DNA of 64,000 nucleotides, from NCBI GenBank assembly GCA_020631735.1, contig CM036197.1:47725880-47789879 (forward strand). Reading direction: 5' to 3'. Each line of letters begins with the position of its first letter. The stretch's first letter is position 1. The notes beneath the pieces were generated by a model. It worked only from the letters and a program-made list of their open reading frames with translations, was not told where the DNA came from and did no database searches. The position numbers and the translations under genes were made by a program. Shown one piece after another: positions 12,017 through 24,929 of the stretch. Origin of the DNA: Saccharum officinarum (taxonomy: Eukaryota > Streptophyta > Magnoliopsida > Poales > Poaceae).

Positions 12017-15000
12017 TGTAACACCCCAGTGTTAAGCATGCATTTTTGTACACTTGCATTTCATGGGCATAAGCATAATTTATTCATACATGAGCATTAA
12101 CAAAAGGAACACTTGAAACATATATTCGAAACATCTGAAATGTGTGACATGTGTTAATGAAACAATGCTAGTTATCTTATGTTGCATGATGTGTATGTTT
12201 TATAATTATGCTTAGTTAAGACAAGTGATTGCCTTGTTTGGTCACTAAACTCACTTAGACCTGGTTGGGTTGCAAAATGAAATAGGTGAAACATTGCATT
12301 TATAACCTTTGCAACACAATGTTTCAAATATAGAATTGAAATGTTTCAGTAGTACAAATGTGATGTTTCATATGATATATGATGGGACTTTGTAGTTTTA
12401 ATAATGCAGTTGTGCACCTATGATTATAACAATACTTGATTCATGTTTAGGACATAAAATGGCACCATGTTCATGTTAATGACTTTGGCTAATTAGGCTT
12501 CTAAGTATTAGTTGACTCAATGTTGACCATGGAGTGTTTTGGTTTGACCATTTATGAAAAGCATGTCACATTAGTTTTTTTTTGTTGATGCATTCTAAAC
12601 CAAAGTTGTAGATAAATTATTAAGGAACAAAAGTGGTTTTTGGATCAACTTATGAAAATGTCTCTAACATGCTTAAAATGTGCTCACAAGGAGAAATACA
12701 AGGTTGTTTTTGTTTTTTTTAAAAAGGGGGATTTTACCTTAACTGGGCCGCACGCGTCGTTTCCTCGGCCCAGCCAGAAGCCGGCCCAGGCGGTCTCGGC
12801 CCGCTCCCACGCAGCTCCCGCGTGTCCGCCTCGCCCAGCGGTCGCTCACCGCGTGGCGGTCGGCCACCGGCGGCTGTGGGCGGCGCCGCGCTTCCGACCG
12901 CGCCTATAGCCTGTCGGGAACTCCACTGCCCGAGCCGCTTGCCTCATTCTCGTCCGGATTCATCCCCCCACGCGCTCGCTCTCCCTGCCTCACCCCCGCT
13001 CTCGCCATGCACCGCCGCAGGTAGTGCGCCGCCGCTCGTCGCTGGCGTAGCGCATCGCCACTGCTCCGAGGCAACCCGCAGCGTCGCGGTGTGTCTCCCG
13101 ACTCCGCGCATCCACCGCACCACCCAGCCATTGCTCGTCACCGAGGTAGGGCGGATTTGGACCGTCATCGCCGCCGGCGCGTCCACCGTCACGGCCACCA
13201 TGGCCATGAAGCTCCGCTCCTCCTCCTCTCTCGCAGGCGTGCGCACCACCTTCCCCACGGCCTCGTGATGCTCTAGCGCCCCTCGCCCGGCCTCGCTGTG
13301 GCCGGAGGAGGCCTGGCCACCGTCACCCACTCCGCCGCTCGTCGCCGACCATCACCACTGCAGCTCAAGCCCGAAATGGACGTCATATCCTAGCTGGGTG
13401 GGTTCGCCTCGACGAGAGGAAGCCAGAGATGGGGTCAGCGCCGCCGGAGGGCTCACCGCCGGCGAGATCCGGCCGGCGGAGCGCCTCCCCTGCCTCTGGG
13501 AGGCTGACGGGTGGAGCCTGGTTGGACTCGGGACCCAGCTGCCAGTGTCTGTGGTGCGCCGAATCTGGGTGCATGTAGCATTTCGGATTTAAATGATTTT
13601 TGAAAATGATTATCAGAAAAGATGAAATGCTTATATGATTTATATCTTGAGCTGTGGGTGTCCAAATGAGGTGAAGCAAGTTGTGTTGTGTTTCTAGGGA
13701 ATAGATCTATCTGTTAAAAATGTGAAATAACATTTTTGTGATACTTTTATATAGGTCTTTATTTAATTCTTTAAATGCTTGTAAACTTTGAAAAAGCATA
13801 TCTAATTCTGTGAATGTCAGAAAAATGTGTTTCTTGTTTTGTTAGTCTTGTTATGTCATGTAGATTCTAGGAAAAATATATCACATGCCATGACTGTGCA
13901 AGAAAATGGATTTATGAATTAAGTAGATTAAATGCTTGTCTATTGTGAAATTTGTAGTAAATAAAATATGTGTGATTCATGCCTAATACTTTTTGTACCC
14001 TGCTCTTGTGCTAAGAAGTAAGCAAGAAAAATATGAAATCTGTTGTTTGACACTTTTCATAGTACAAAGTATTTTCATGCATGCTCTGCCCTGCTATTTG
14101 TCATTTTTGTGTAGGTCATTATGCTTATAATTTTGGCATGGTATTTTTATGGTAGGGTCCAGAGAGCATGTTTAACCTGCTGTAATTTTTATAGAATTTT
14201 AGGAGCTCTGGAAATATGTGGTCTAGTTCCATGCATTTCAATAAATGTAATTCAAATGAATTGTTACATGTGATGTAAATGCTTCATGGCACTTTTATGT
14301 ACTTTTGTGTCATGAGTAACCTGCTGGTGTGTTTGGCCTGGTTCAACTTGAAATGTCATGTGGTCATTCATGTGTGCATGTATATTTAGGTACAAACTTG
14401 AATGGTGTAGGTATGTATACCTTGTTAGTGAGCATGCATGTTTTGCTTGTGAGTGCATGTAGCTCTGTGATGCTTGCTACAAAATGTTCAGTCCAAGTGA
14501 AACATGATGTTAGTACAGGTAATAAGTTGCTTTGCCATGTGTAAGTATAATTACCTTGCTTAGTGGATATTTGTTGTTTTGGTGTATCTTTGAAGCACTA
14601 ATAACCTGTCGGCATATCTTAGCTTATTATTTGTAATTGTAGTATGTGTTTATGTGTATGTTATATGCATAGGGTAGACTTGCCTTGTGTCGCTAGGTAT
14701 ACCTTGTTATTATGTATGTGTGCATGCCTACTTATAAATGAACGTAGGTAGCTCTTTGATGCGTGTGTACGAATGTTTAGAGAAACATGATGTTAGCTAC
14801 ATGGGATAAGTTGCTTGTCTTAGGTTACTTGTTCATGATGAGTCTGTGTTATAAGTACTAGAGAAGAAATATGTAACTACTCGGGCAAATAGGGTTAATT
14901 CGCTTATCACCTGAATGTGGCTATGTTTGTATGTATGCTCACATTCACGTCATCATGTCACGTGCAAGTCATTCCAAGTGCACTCCTTATCATCATGTAC

Positions 15001-16716
15001 GCTTATCGCACTTCCATGCATTCATACATCCGCATTGTCGCATCTCATTTAGGTACGCTAGGTACATGAGAAGCACGTGGTGTGGAACCGAACCCGAAGA
15101 TAGTGTTGGAGGACCCTCTCGAAGATGGAAAGGCTAGACACGTGCTAGGATCGGAGATGTCGACAAGACGGTGCAAGCTAACTGATTTGACTCTATGTTG
15201 GATCCCAGGCAAGCCCCGGAGCATTCTAAGCCTCCTACTTTACAAAAGCAATTGAGTATATATATGTTATATATGTATTGTTGCATTAAGTTATAGGAGT
15301 TGATTGAAAACACTTGCTGCATATATATCCTTTCCTTGTCCCGTAAATATGTCTGGAATCCTATTTTGGTTTAGAATCGAAAATATTGCTTAGCCCTGCT
15401 TAGACCGGTAGCGATCGGTGATTTCCTGTCACCGGCAACTATAGGTGGTTACTGGAATACTTTAGCTATGGAATGGCTGATATCCTAGAAATAACCAAGT
15501 GTTGATGGATAATTGGAGACCGGACGGAATAAGTATGGGGCAACCAGACAGGGTTCTGGGGTGCTTGTAGTTTTTGTCTGTGTCGATTAAGGACCGACCG
15601 TTGTTGGGCCTCAGGTCATGTTGAACGCATGCCTCACATTTAGCTGGCCAAATAACGTACCTTTCGACCGCGAAGCTGGGAGATTATTCGGGCCGAGTGG
15701 ATTGCCCGCAACGCACTGTACCGGAGCAGTAGTGGCAGGATACGGGGGCGCGATGATAAGGCCAAAGAGCAGTCGGGCGGCCCTCGGGTACATGTGGTTC
15801 CTGGCAAGCTCGTGACTTTACCTGAATAGTTGACTCGATGACCAATACCTCACTTTAGCGGGTGAGTGAGGTTTGTGTGAGGAATAAATTACCAGCTGGT
15901 TAATAATCGATTCGAATCGCCATCGTTCACTGGATAGTGAACACTTGACTCGAGTTACGGCATCGTAGTAATAATGATGGAACACGGATGGTTATGTGGA
16001 TAATGTTGGAAATGCTAAACCTGAGATGGTAACCTTTGATGTTAATGGTTAATCAAGTGATTGCTTTAGTATAGGTGTTTATCTAGATTGAATAGGTTAT
16101 AATAAATATGATGCAAAAGGACTTAAATTAGTTTATTCATGATAACTTATGCTTTTCGCAAATGAGTCAAGCTAGCCCACTGAAAGAAAGCCTTGCATAC
16201 TATTTGGTGTCATATTATTTCTAGTTTATGACGAGTAAGTCTAGCTGAGTACATTCCAGTACTCAGGGTTTGTTCCCACCTGTTGCAGGTAGTAAGGCGT
16301 ACTACTGTGGCGACAAGTTGGATCTCTCTCCCACTTCGGGTGGTGAGTGGACCATGGGCAATGGCCCCTTCTTACATCGTACCTATTTACTGTTGTTGGA
16401 CATGACCATGCGCTGGCACTGTAATTTAACTAAGTGTGTATAAAAGGTGGTTTTATGCTATTTCGCTTTCGCTACTTCTATTTTTAAGTGGGTTTTGTAC
16501 TAAGTTTATGTTGCACTCTGATGTATTTGTGAACTTATTGTAACATGTGGACTGTGGTTACTAAATCATGTACGGTCTTGGTTGTAAGTTTGAAAAAGTT
16601 TGAAATCCCTCGTGATTTCACGGACTACCGGGTTTATATGAGTTCAAGTATGTAAATTGAACGGGAAATCGCTGATTTTGTACTTGAGCTCTTATAAATT
16701 GGGCGGTTCCATTACA
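12017..16716 (+). repeat. 5' LTR of the LARD-like element (4,700 bp)
   Basis: It starts TGTAACACCCCAGTGTTA (TAACAC and GTGTTA form a short hairpin) and ends GTTCCATTACA. A GC-rich island lies at about 12745-13560 with AT-rich flanks; open frames there are short and shift between the two LTR copies, so I treat them as chance. Alignment by eye of the first roughly 690 bases against the 3' LTR gives about seven differences. Confidence 0.9.
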
Positions 16717-16718
16717 GC

Positions 16719-16730
16719 TGGTATCGGAGC
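16719..16730 (+). other. Primer-binding site of the LARD-like element
   Basis: TGGTATCGGAGC begins two bases after the 5' LTR. It matches the usual plant initiator tRNA-Met primer-binding site TGGTATCAGAGC with one change. Confidence 0.85.
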
Positions 16731-19506
16731 AAGATTTAGTATACTACTGTTCACATGTGTATTTAAAACAAAAAGATTTTGTTTTATCAAGCGGATTGCC
16801 AACTTATAGCCACATATAGGTGTTTAAAATCTATGATTTAAAACCTAAGAGTGTGCCAGTTGTCATATCCTTTATGCCCAGATAAGGACTCTAGGTGGCT
16901 TATATAAGTACTAACTTGGGGGTTTTTAAATTATGCATCTACGGCTGTGGCTAAGGTAAGAAGTCTGATAACTTGATCGCACTATGCTACCCTGTGGTCT
17001 AATGGTCGGTAGCCTTCATATATGAAATAGCCATATATGTTGATAGATTACTTATATACAACGTCGCACCTACGCCCAGGTAAGTGTGAGCTGTGAGAGC
17101 ATGATCGGACACACTGCCGATCTAGGGGAGTGCTTATTGGTCACTGGATTAGTTACGTGTTGAACAACGTAACTATGAAGAGTGTCAACATGTGGGTGTT
17201 CCGTCCCTTGGGAGACGATGCCGTCATTAGGCGATGATTGGGTGTGGCCACCTTTGTATCCATTGGGGTGTATGCGGAGTGTGTAGATTTACTGCTTTCT
17301 TTGTGTGATATATGGGGATTGTTGGGCTGAAATGAATCTTCTGCAGGTACGCTAACCACGCAAAACGTGTAGCCCGACTAGTTTCGTATATATGAGAGAT
17401 CGAATGTATGCCACTGTCTATATCGCTAGAACTTAAACTTTTTCATAAGTTTGGTGAGGACGAATAGGACGAGCATGCATCATGATCATTTTGCTCATGC
17501 ATACATATGCTTCCCTTTGCTTTGTTCTTGCACACAAGTAACATGTTGCATATGTGAGGTGTGTTGTGTGATCATCCTGTAAGGTTCATGTCTCGAGCCA
17601 GGTTTTTAATGTGATCTCCCTATGCCCTAATCTCGACAGTTCCTCCTTGTCATGTATATTTCTTGCTCCATCAACTCAACCTTGAGCGTCATTTTGGTTT
17701 CGCTCTTGAACCCTTGCTCATTTCTCTCTCTAGTACTTTAATGTTGTCAACATTGGTCTTACATTGTTGCCAATAGGACCAAATCTTGGATAATCTTACA
17801 TCTGATGATGATGGGCCACTGATGTCTTCATGTTGGTCTTGTGCCATGTTTTTTGCCTTTGATCCCTCACTTGCTCACTCCTAAACCTTGTGAACATCAT
17901 TGTTTGCTTAAATTCGTCTTGCATGTGATGTTTGTCCATGCAAGATCTACCTGTCATGTGAGATTTCACGTTGGTGGTAAGGTCTGTAATGGCATCTTGC
18001 TCCAAAACTGATGGTGCCGCGCGACGAAACCGAGAGCCTCTTGTGGCGGCCGACACAAGGTTGAACTACTTGGCACGCGCAGGTATCGTGGTTTGTAGTC
18101 AAGATCTATTATGGAAATTCCACCAATGTGTTATTTTTTGTGAATCCTCCCTTGGTCGTCTTTCTGTATCTTATCAGTAGATCTTTATTAGTCTGTTTGT
18201 AAACAAGATTCTTCTGGAATTGCCAGAAAGATGACTTTGGAAGAACGGTTACTGACATCAACCTTAACAGACTACAAGAGGTGGTAGACAAATGACTTTG
18301 CTGACCGTTTCTATGAGTAATGCTACCTGTTATTGGAAATGTGTCATCTCTATTGGATCAAAAGGAGGCATCCAATGCTCGAATGTTGGAAAAATTGTCA
18401 GATGTACAAGGATCCAGGAAGATTCATGCTCCCTCTTAGGCGTGAATCCCTTTCGGCTAACTTCGAGAACGATCATCGGCATCGACAACAACTGTGAATG
18501 CTTATTGCAAAAGCTGAAGCCTTGGAGCTTTTTGGTGTTGAGAGACAACTAATTTGTTAGTAATGAGAAGATCAATCTCTATCTAGGTAATGACTCCTAG
18601 GTGACCATGTTGGTTTTTGTGAAGTGCCTCAAACATGGTTAGAACGGCCTCAAATGTTGTGAGTTACTCCACCCTTTTTGGAGCACTCTAATCTGACAAG
18701 TTGGACTGAGGATTCGTTGCATAAAGCATGGGTTATGAGAAGAGGTTCTATTTGTCAGATTGCCAAAATTTTAGAACGGTGCAGTTTTGGTACAAGTATG
18801 GTTTGAGCAACCAACAGTGTCCGCTTGAGTTAAATTTTGGTCAACAATGGGAAGACTTATGGATTACACATCTACCAAATTTCGTGCATAATGGAGCACA
18901 AACTTAGCAGATACGAGCAGATTAACAGGAGGAACAGAATCTACAATATATCTACTCACTCTCATTCTTTGTGTTGGAGGGCTATGCTTGTTAGAATATC
19001 AAGGTGAGTGAGTCAGAATTATTTTGCTACAATGTGCGTCGACCCAACTTATTGTGTAACTACACCGTATGAGAAATGGTACTCAACTGACTTGGTAGCG
19101 TATCATTTCGTTAATTGGTGTTTTTACCCAAAAGGTTACGTCAAAGGATACCGCTGACAAGGATATTGGAAGTCATGAGCTGACAGAGTTAGCTAGCACA
19201 TTCATCGTGTACTTAATAGATGGAGATAATATAGTGTTGTCATCAGAGAAAGGAGAACAAGTACTTGAAATAGTGGTCTCTTGGATTCCTACCGGAATGT
19301 CAATGCTTCATGGGAGTCAATGAAGGAAATTCTTCAGACAAAAACTTCCTACAAGGAGCAAGTATCGGAAAGTTGTGGTGACCAGTGTAGCCTATCTAAC
19401 AATCCAATCTGGATAGCCTTTTGCTATCGCTGCTTGTGGTGTGGGTGACATTGCTTCTCTTTCCATAAATAACTTTTCGTACCAAATCTCGGGACGAGAT
19501 TTATTT
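16731..19506 (+). other. Internal domain of the LARD-like element, no coding sequence found
   Basis: I looked in all frames for gag, a CCHC knuckle, protease, reverse transcriptase, RNase H, integrase or chromodomain motifs and found none. Open frames are at most about 86 residues and resemble nothing I know. The region is presumably retained for RNA functions such as packaging and priming, by analogy with LARDs. Confidence 0.75.
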
Positions 19507-19518
19507 AAGGAGGGAAAG
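19507..19518 (+). other. Polypurine tract of the LARD-like element
   Basis: AAGGAGGGAAAG lies one base before the 3' LTR and is preceded by CGGGACGAGATTT, the arrangement usual in plant gypsy elements. It would prime plus-strand synthesis. Confidence 0.8.
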
Positions 19519-19519
19519 C

Positions 19520-22500
19520 CGTAACACCCCAGTGTTAAGCATGCATTTTTGTACACTTGCATTTCATGGGCATAAGCATAATTTATTCATACATGAGCAT
19601 TAACACAAGGAACATTTGAAACATATATTCGAAACATCAGAAACGTGTGACATGTGTTAATGAAACAATGCTAGTTATCTTATGTTGCATGATGTGTATG
19701 TTTTATAATTATGCTTAGTTAAGACAAGTGATTGCCTTGTTTGGTCACTAAACTCACTTAGACCTGGTTGGGTTGCAAAATGAAATAGGTGAAACATTGC
19801 ATTTATAACCTTTGCAACACAATGTTTCAAATATAGAATTGAAATGTTTCGGTAGTACAAATGTGATGTTTCATATGATATATGATGGGACTTTGTAGTT
19901 TTAATAATGCAGTTGTGCACCTATGATTATAACAATACTTGATTCATGTTTAGGACATAAAATGGCACCATGTTCATGTTAATGACTTTGGCTAATTAGG
20001 CTTCTAAGTATTAGTTGACTCAATGTTGACCATGGAGTGTTTTGGTTTGACCATTTATGAAAAGCATGTCACATTAGTTTTTTTTGTTGATGCATTCTAA
20101 ACCAAAGTTGTAGATAAATTATTAAGGAACAAAAGTGGTTTTTGGATCAACTTATGAAAATGTCTCTAACATGCTTAAAATGTGCTCACAAGGAGAAATA
20201 CAAGGTTGTTTTTGTTTTTTTAAAAAAGGGGGATTTTACCTTAACTGGGCCGCGCGCGTCGTTTCCTCGGCCCAGCCAGAAGCCGGCCCAGGCGGTCTCG
20301 GCCTGCTCCCACGCAGCTCCCGCGTGTCCGCCTCGCCTAGCGGTCGCTCACCGCGTGGCGGTCGGCCACCGGCGGCTGTGGGCGGCGCCGCGCTTCCGAC
20401 CGCGCCTATAGCCGGTTGGGAACTCCACTGCCCAAGCCACTTGCCTCATTCCATCCGGATTCATCCCCCATGCGCTCGCTCTCCCTGCCTCGCCCCCTCT
20501 CGCCATGCACCGCCACAGGTAGTGCGCCGCCACTCGTCGCCGGCGTAGCGCATCGCAACTGCTCCGAGGCAACCCGCAGCGTCGCGGTGTGTCTCCCGAC
20601 TCCGCGCATCCACCACACCACCCAGCTGTTGCTCGTCACCGAGGTAGAGGCGGATTTGGACCGTCATCGCCACCGGCGCGTCCGCCGTCACGGCCACCAT
20701 GGCCACGAAGCTCCGCTCCTCCTCTCTCGCAGGCGCGCGCACCACCTTCCCCACGGCCTCGTGATGCTCTAGCGCCCCTCGCCCGGCCTCGCCGTGGCCG
20801 GAGGAGGCCTGGCCACCGTCACCCACGCCACCGCTCGTCGCCGACCATCGCCACTGCAGCTCAAGCCCAAAATGGACGTCGTATCCTAGCTGGGTGGGTT
20901 CGCCTCGACGAGAGGAAGCCAGAGATGGGGTCAGCGCCGCCGGAGGGCTCACCGCCGGCGAGATCCGGCCAGCGGAGCGCCTCCCCTGCCTCTGGGAGGC
21001 TGACGGGTGGAGCCTGGTTGGACTCGGGACCCAGCTGCCAGTGTCTGTGGTGCGCCGAATCTGGGTGCATGTAGCATTTCGGATTTAAATGATTTTTGAA
21101 AATGATTATCAGAAAAGATGAAATGCTTATATGATTTATATCTTGAGCTGTGGGTGTCCAAATGAGGTGAAGCAAGTTGTGTTGTGTTTCTAGGGAATAG
21201 ATCTATCTGTTAAAAATGTGAAATAGCATTTTTGTGATACTTTTATATAGGTCTTTATTTAATTCTTTAAATGCTTGTAAACTTTGAAAAAGCATATCTA
21301 ATTCTGTGAATGTCAGAAAAATGTGTTTCTTGTTTTGTTAGTCTTGTTATGTCATGTAGATTCTAGGAAAAATATATCACATGCTATGACTGTGCAAGAA
21401 AATGGATTTATGAATTAAGTAGATTAAATGCTTGTCTATTGTGAAATTTGTAGTAAATAAAATATGTGTGATTCATGCCTAATACTTTTTGTACCCTGCT
21501 CTTGTGCTAAGAAGTAAGCAAGAAAAATATGAAATCTATTGTTTGACACTTTTCATAGTACAAAGTATTTTCATGCATGCTCTACCCTGCTATTTGTCAT
21601 TTTTGTGTAGGTCATTATGCTTATAATTTTGGCATGGTATTTTTATGGTAGGGTCCAGAGAGCATGTTTAACCTGCTGTAATTTTTATAGAATTTTAGGA
21701 GCTCTGGAAATATGTGGCCTAGTTCCATGCATTTCAATAAATGTAATTCAAATGAATTGTTACATGTGATGTAAATGCTTCATGGCACTTTTTATGTACT
21801 TTTGTGTCATGAGTAACCTGCTGGTGTGTTTGGCCTGGTTCAACTTGAAATGCCATGTGGTCATTCATGTGTGCATGTATATTTGGGTACAAACTTGAAT
21901 GGTGTAGGTATGTATACCTTGTTAGTGAGCATGCATGTTTTGCTTATGAGTGCATGTAGCTCTGTGATGCTTGCTACAAAATGTTCAGTCCAAGTGAAAC
22001 ATGATGTTAGTACAGGTAATAAGTTGCTTTGCCATGTGTAAGTATAATTACCTTGCTTAGTGGATATTTGTGTTTTTGGTGTATCTTTGAAGCACTAATA
22101 ACCTGCCGCATATCTTAGCTTATTATTTGTAATTGTAGTATGTGTTTATGTGTATGTTATATGCATAGGTAGACTTGCCTTGTGTCGCTAGGTATACCTG
22201 TTATTATGTATGCGTGCATGCCTACTTATAAATGAACGTAGGTAGCTCTTTGATGCGTGTGTACGAATGTTTAGAGAAACATGATGTTAGCTACATGGGA
22301 TAAGTTGCTTGTCTTAGGTTACTTGTTCATGATGAGTCTATGTTATAAGTACTAGAGAAGAAATATGTAACTACTCGGGCAAATAGGGTTAATTCGCTTA
22401 TCACCTGAATGTGGCTATGTTTGTATGTATGCTCACATTCACATCATCATGTCACGTGCAAGTCATTCCAAGTGCACTCCTTATCATCATGTACGCTTAT

Positions 22501-24207
22501 CGCACTTCCATGCATTCATACACCGCATTGTCGCATCTCATTTAGGTACGCTAGGTACATGAGAAGCACGTGGTGTGGAACCGAACCCGAAGATAGTGTT
22601 GGTGGACCCTCTCGAAGATGGAAAGGCTGGACACGTGCTAGGATCGGAGATGTCAACAAGACGGTGCAAGCTAACTGATTTGACTCTATGTCGGATCCCA
22701 GGCAAGCCCCGGAGCATTCTAAGCCTCCTACTTTACAAAAGCAATTGAGTATATATATGTTATATATGTATTGTTGCATTAAGTTATAGGAGTTGATTGA
22801 AAACACTTGCTGCATATATATCCTTTCCTTGTCCCGTAAATATGTCTGGAATCCTATTTTGGTTTAGGATCAAAAATATTGCTTAGCCCTGCTTAGACCG
22901 GTAGCGATCGGTGATTTCCTGTCACCGGCAACTATAGGTGGTTACTGGAATACTTTAGCTATGGAAGGCTGATATCCTGGAAATAACCAAGTGTTGATGG
23001 GTAATTAGAGACCGGACGGAATAAGTATGGGGCAACCAGACAGGGTTCTAGGGTGCTTGTAGTTTCCGTCTGTGTCGATTAAGGACCGACCGTTGTTGGG
23101 CCTCGGGTCATGTTGAACGCATGCCTCACATTTAGCTGGCCGAATAACGTACCTTTCGACCGCGAAGCTGGGAGATTATTCGGGCCGAGTGGATTGCCCG
23201 CAACGCACTGTACCGGAGCAGTAGTGGCAGGATACGGGGGCGCGATGATAAGGCCAAAGAGCAGTCGGGCGGCCCCGGGTACATGTGGTTCCTGGCAAGC
23301 TCGTGAGTTTACCTGAATAGTTGACTCGGTGACCAATACCTCACTTTAGCGGGTGAGTGAGGTTTGTGTGAGGAATAATTTACCAGCTGGTTAATAATCG
23401 ATTTGAATCGCCATCGTTACTGGATAGTGAACACTTGACTCGAGTTACGGCATCGTAGTAATAATGATGGAACACGGATGGTTATGTGGATAATGTGGAG
23501 GAATGCTAAACCTGAGATGGTAACCTTGATGTTAATGGTTAATCAAGTGATTGCTTTAGTATAGGTGCTTATCTAGATTGAATAGGTTATAATAAATATG
23601 ATACAAAAAGGACTTAAATTAGTTTATTCATGATAACTTATGCTTTTCGCAAATGAGTAAGCTAGCCCACTGAAAGAAAGCCTTGCATACTCTTTGATTG
23701 TCATATTATTTCTGGTTTATGACGGGTAAGTCTACCTGAGTACATTCCAGTACTCAGGGTTTGTTCCCACCTGTTGCAGGTAGTAAGGCGTACTACTGTG
23801 GCGACAAGTTGGATCTCTCTCCCACTTCGGGTGGTGAGTGGACCATGGGCAATGGTCCCTTCTTACATCGTACCTATTTGCTGTTGTTGGACATGACCAT
23901 GTGCTGGCACTGTAATTTAACTAAGTGTGTATAAAAGGTGGTTTCAAGCTATTTCGCTTCCGCTACTTCTATTTGAAGTGGGTTTTGTACTAAGTTTATG
24001 TTGCACTCCGATGTATTTGTGAACTTGTTGTAACATGTGGACTGTGGTTACTAAATCATGTACGGTCTTGTTGTGTAAGTTTGAAAAAGTTTGAAATCCC
24101 TCGTGATTTCACGGACTACCGGGTTTATATGAGTTCAAGTATGTAAATTGAGCGGGAAATCGCTGATTTTGTACTTGAGCTCTTATAAATTAGGCGGTTC
24201 CGTTACA
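19520..24207 (+). repeat. 3' LTR of the LARD-like element (4,688 bp)
   Basis: It is colinear with 12017-16716 throughout, including the GC-rich island (about 20245-21060). It starts CGTAACACCCC (T to C at the first base) and ends GTTCCGTTACA next to the CCAGC target duplication. Small indels account for the 12 bp length difference. Confidence 0.9.
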
Positions 24208-24212
24208 CCAGC

Positions 24213-24265
24213 ACACCCCGATGGACCCTCCCAGCACCAGGAGATTGGCATGTCGTAGCTCTTGA
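24213..24265 (+). pseudogene. Last coding segment of the MULE PMD gene
   Basis: Joining position 12016 to 24213, with one target-site copy removed, continues the same frame as HTPMDPPSTRRLACRSS and ends at TGA 24263-24265. This shows that the LARD-like element inserted inside the Pro/Gln-rich C-terminal coding exon. Confidence 0.75.
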
Positions 24266-24380
24266 TGCCCATTGGGAACCCAAGGAGACGAACAGGTAAA
24301 ACTAAATAAGCAAATTTTCTTTATTTGCCTAGCCCATGTTATGTAAGAATGCCACAATCTAACACCGATTTGTCTTTTAT

Positions 24381-24791
24381 CTGAGCAGGGCCGACCTATC
24401 GAGTGAACCCACAATTATCTTGGCAGCTTGAATGCTGAAAACGCATCTACCAATAAGTACTTCTACAAACCAAATGCAAATATGAAAAAATGAGAGTTAA
24501 AAGGAAATACAAATCCTCGCGCGCATATGAAGAAACGACGGCCTCCACCGTCATAGTCGTTGTACATCTGCACGATGCAATCCTCACCGTGGTGACATTT
24601 TGGTCAATCTTCCGTGCGGTTGTCGTATGATCTAAGAGTCTCTCGCGAGTAAAGTCACTCTTGCTCTCCAAAGGAAATTGTTCTATAGGTTCCTTAAAAG
24701 AATCAGAACCCAGAGAACCCTCCCACACAATCAGAGGTCCTTTCCTCACTCTCTTTCCTCTACCTCTGCTCGAGAACTTCCCACCCGACAT
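24381..24791 (-). pseudogene. GRF-type zinc-finger gene of the MULE, convergent with the transposase and PMD genes
   Basis: On the minus strand an ATG at 24789-24791 opens MSGGKFSSRGRGKRVRKGP, a basic leader like those of short MULE-associated proteins in grasses. In another frame, at about 24510-24602, lies KCHHGEDCIVQMYNDYDGGG followed by RRFFIC, and a further exon at about 24381-24419 gives DNCGFTR. The spacing of Cys, Cys, Cys and Cys, with GRRFF before the third, is the GRF zinc-finger pattern, which binds DNA or protein. The gene is degenerate: the frame shifts between the leader and the finger (near 24640-24660), a TGA precedes PKCHHG, and a TAG follows NCGFTR where Trp is usual. Its position, tail to tail with the transposase side, resembles the mudrA/mudrB layout of MuDR, though the protein is not a mudrB relative as far as I can see. 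Confidence 0.7.
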
Positions 24792-24929
24792 TTAAACTAC
24801 AACTAAACAAGAAAAAACTTGTGTGATGGCTGGGAGGGGAGGGGGGCAGCGCCAAAATGCCATGACGAATGGCCATAGCTCAAGAGGAGCAGAGAATAAA
24901 AGGCGTCCAGCGTTTGCTACTCCTTGATC

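Larger units (their letters stand above)
12017..24207 (+). mobile_element. Complete LARD-like non-autonomous LTR retrotransposon
   Basis: This is a 12,191 bp element with two direct LTRs of about 4.7 kb (12017-16716 and 19520-24207), a tRNA-Met-type primer-binding site and a purine tract. The internal region is only 2,803 bp and has no recognisable gag or pol. It ends in TG...CA, except that the first T of the 3' LTR is now C. The 5 bp CCAGC flanks it on both sides (12012-12016 and 24208-24212). The architecture matches Large Retrotransposon Derivatives (LARDs) described in Triticeae: long LTRs, and a non-coding internal domain that needs proteins from other elements. The 3' junction (CGGGACGAGATTT, then a purine tract, then GTAACACC) is the style of chromovirus/gypsy elements, so I infer a Ty3/gypsy origin. 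The LTRs are nearly identical, so the insertion is the youngest large event in the MULE. Confidence 0.9.

Noticed and set aside
12640..13679. Open frames in the GC-rich island of the LARD LTR, repeated at 20135-21175
   Set aside because: Lengths and frames differ between the two LTR copies (indels), with no codon-level conservation, so they are compositional.
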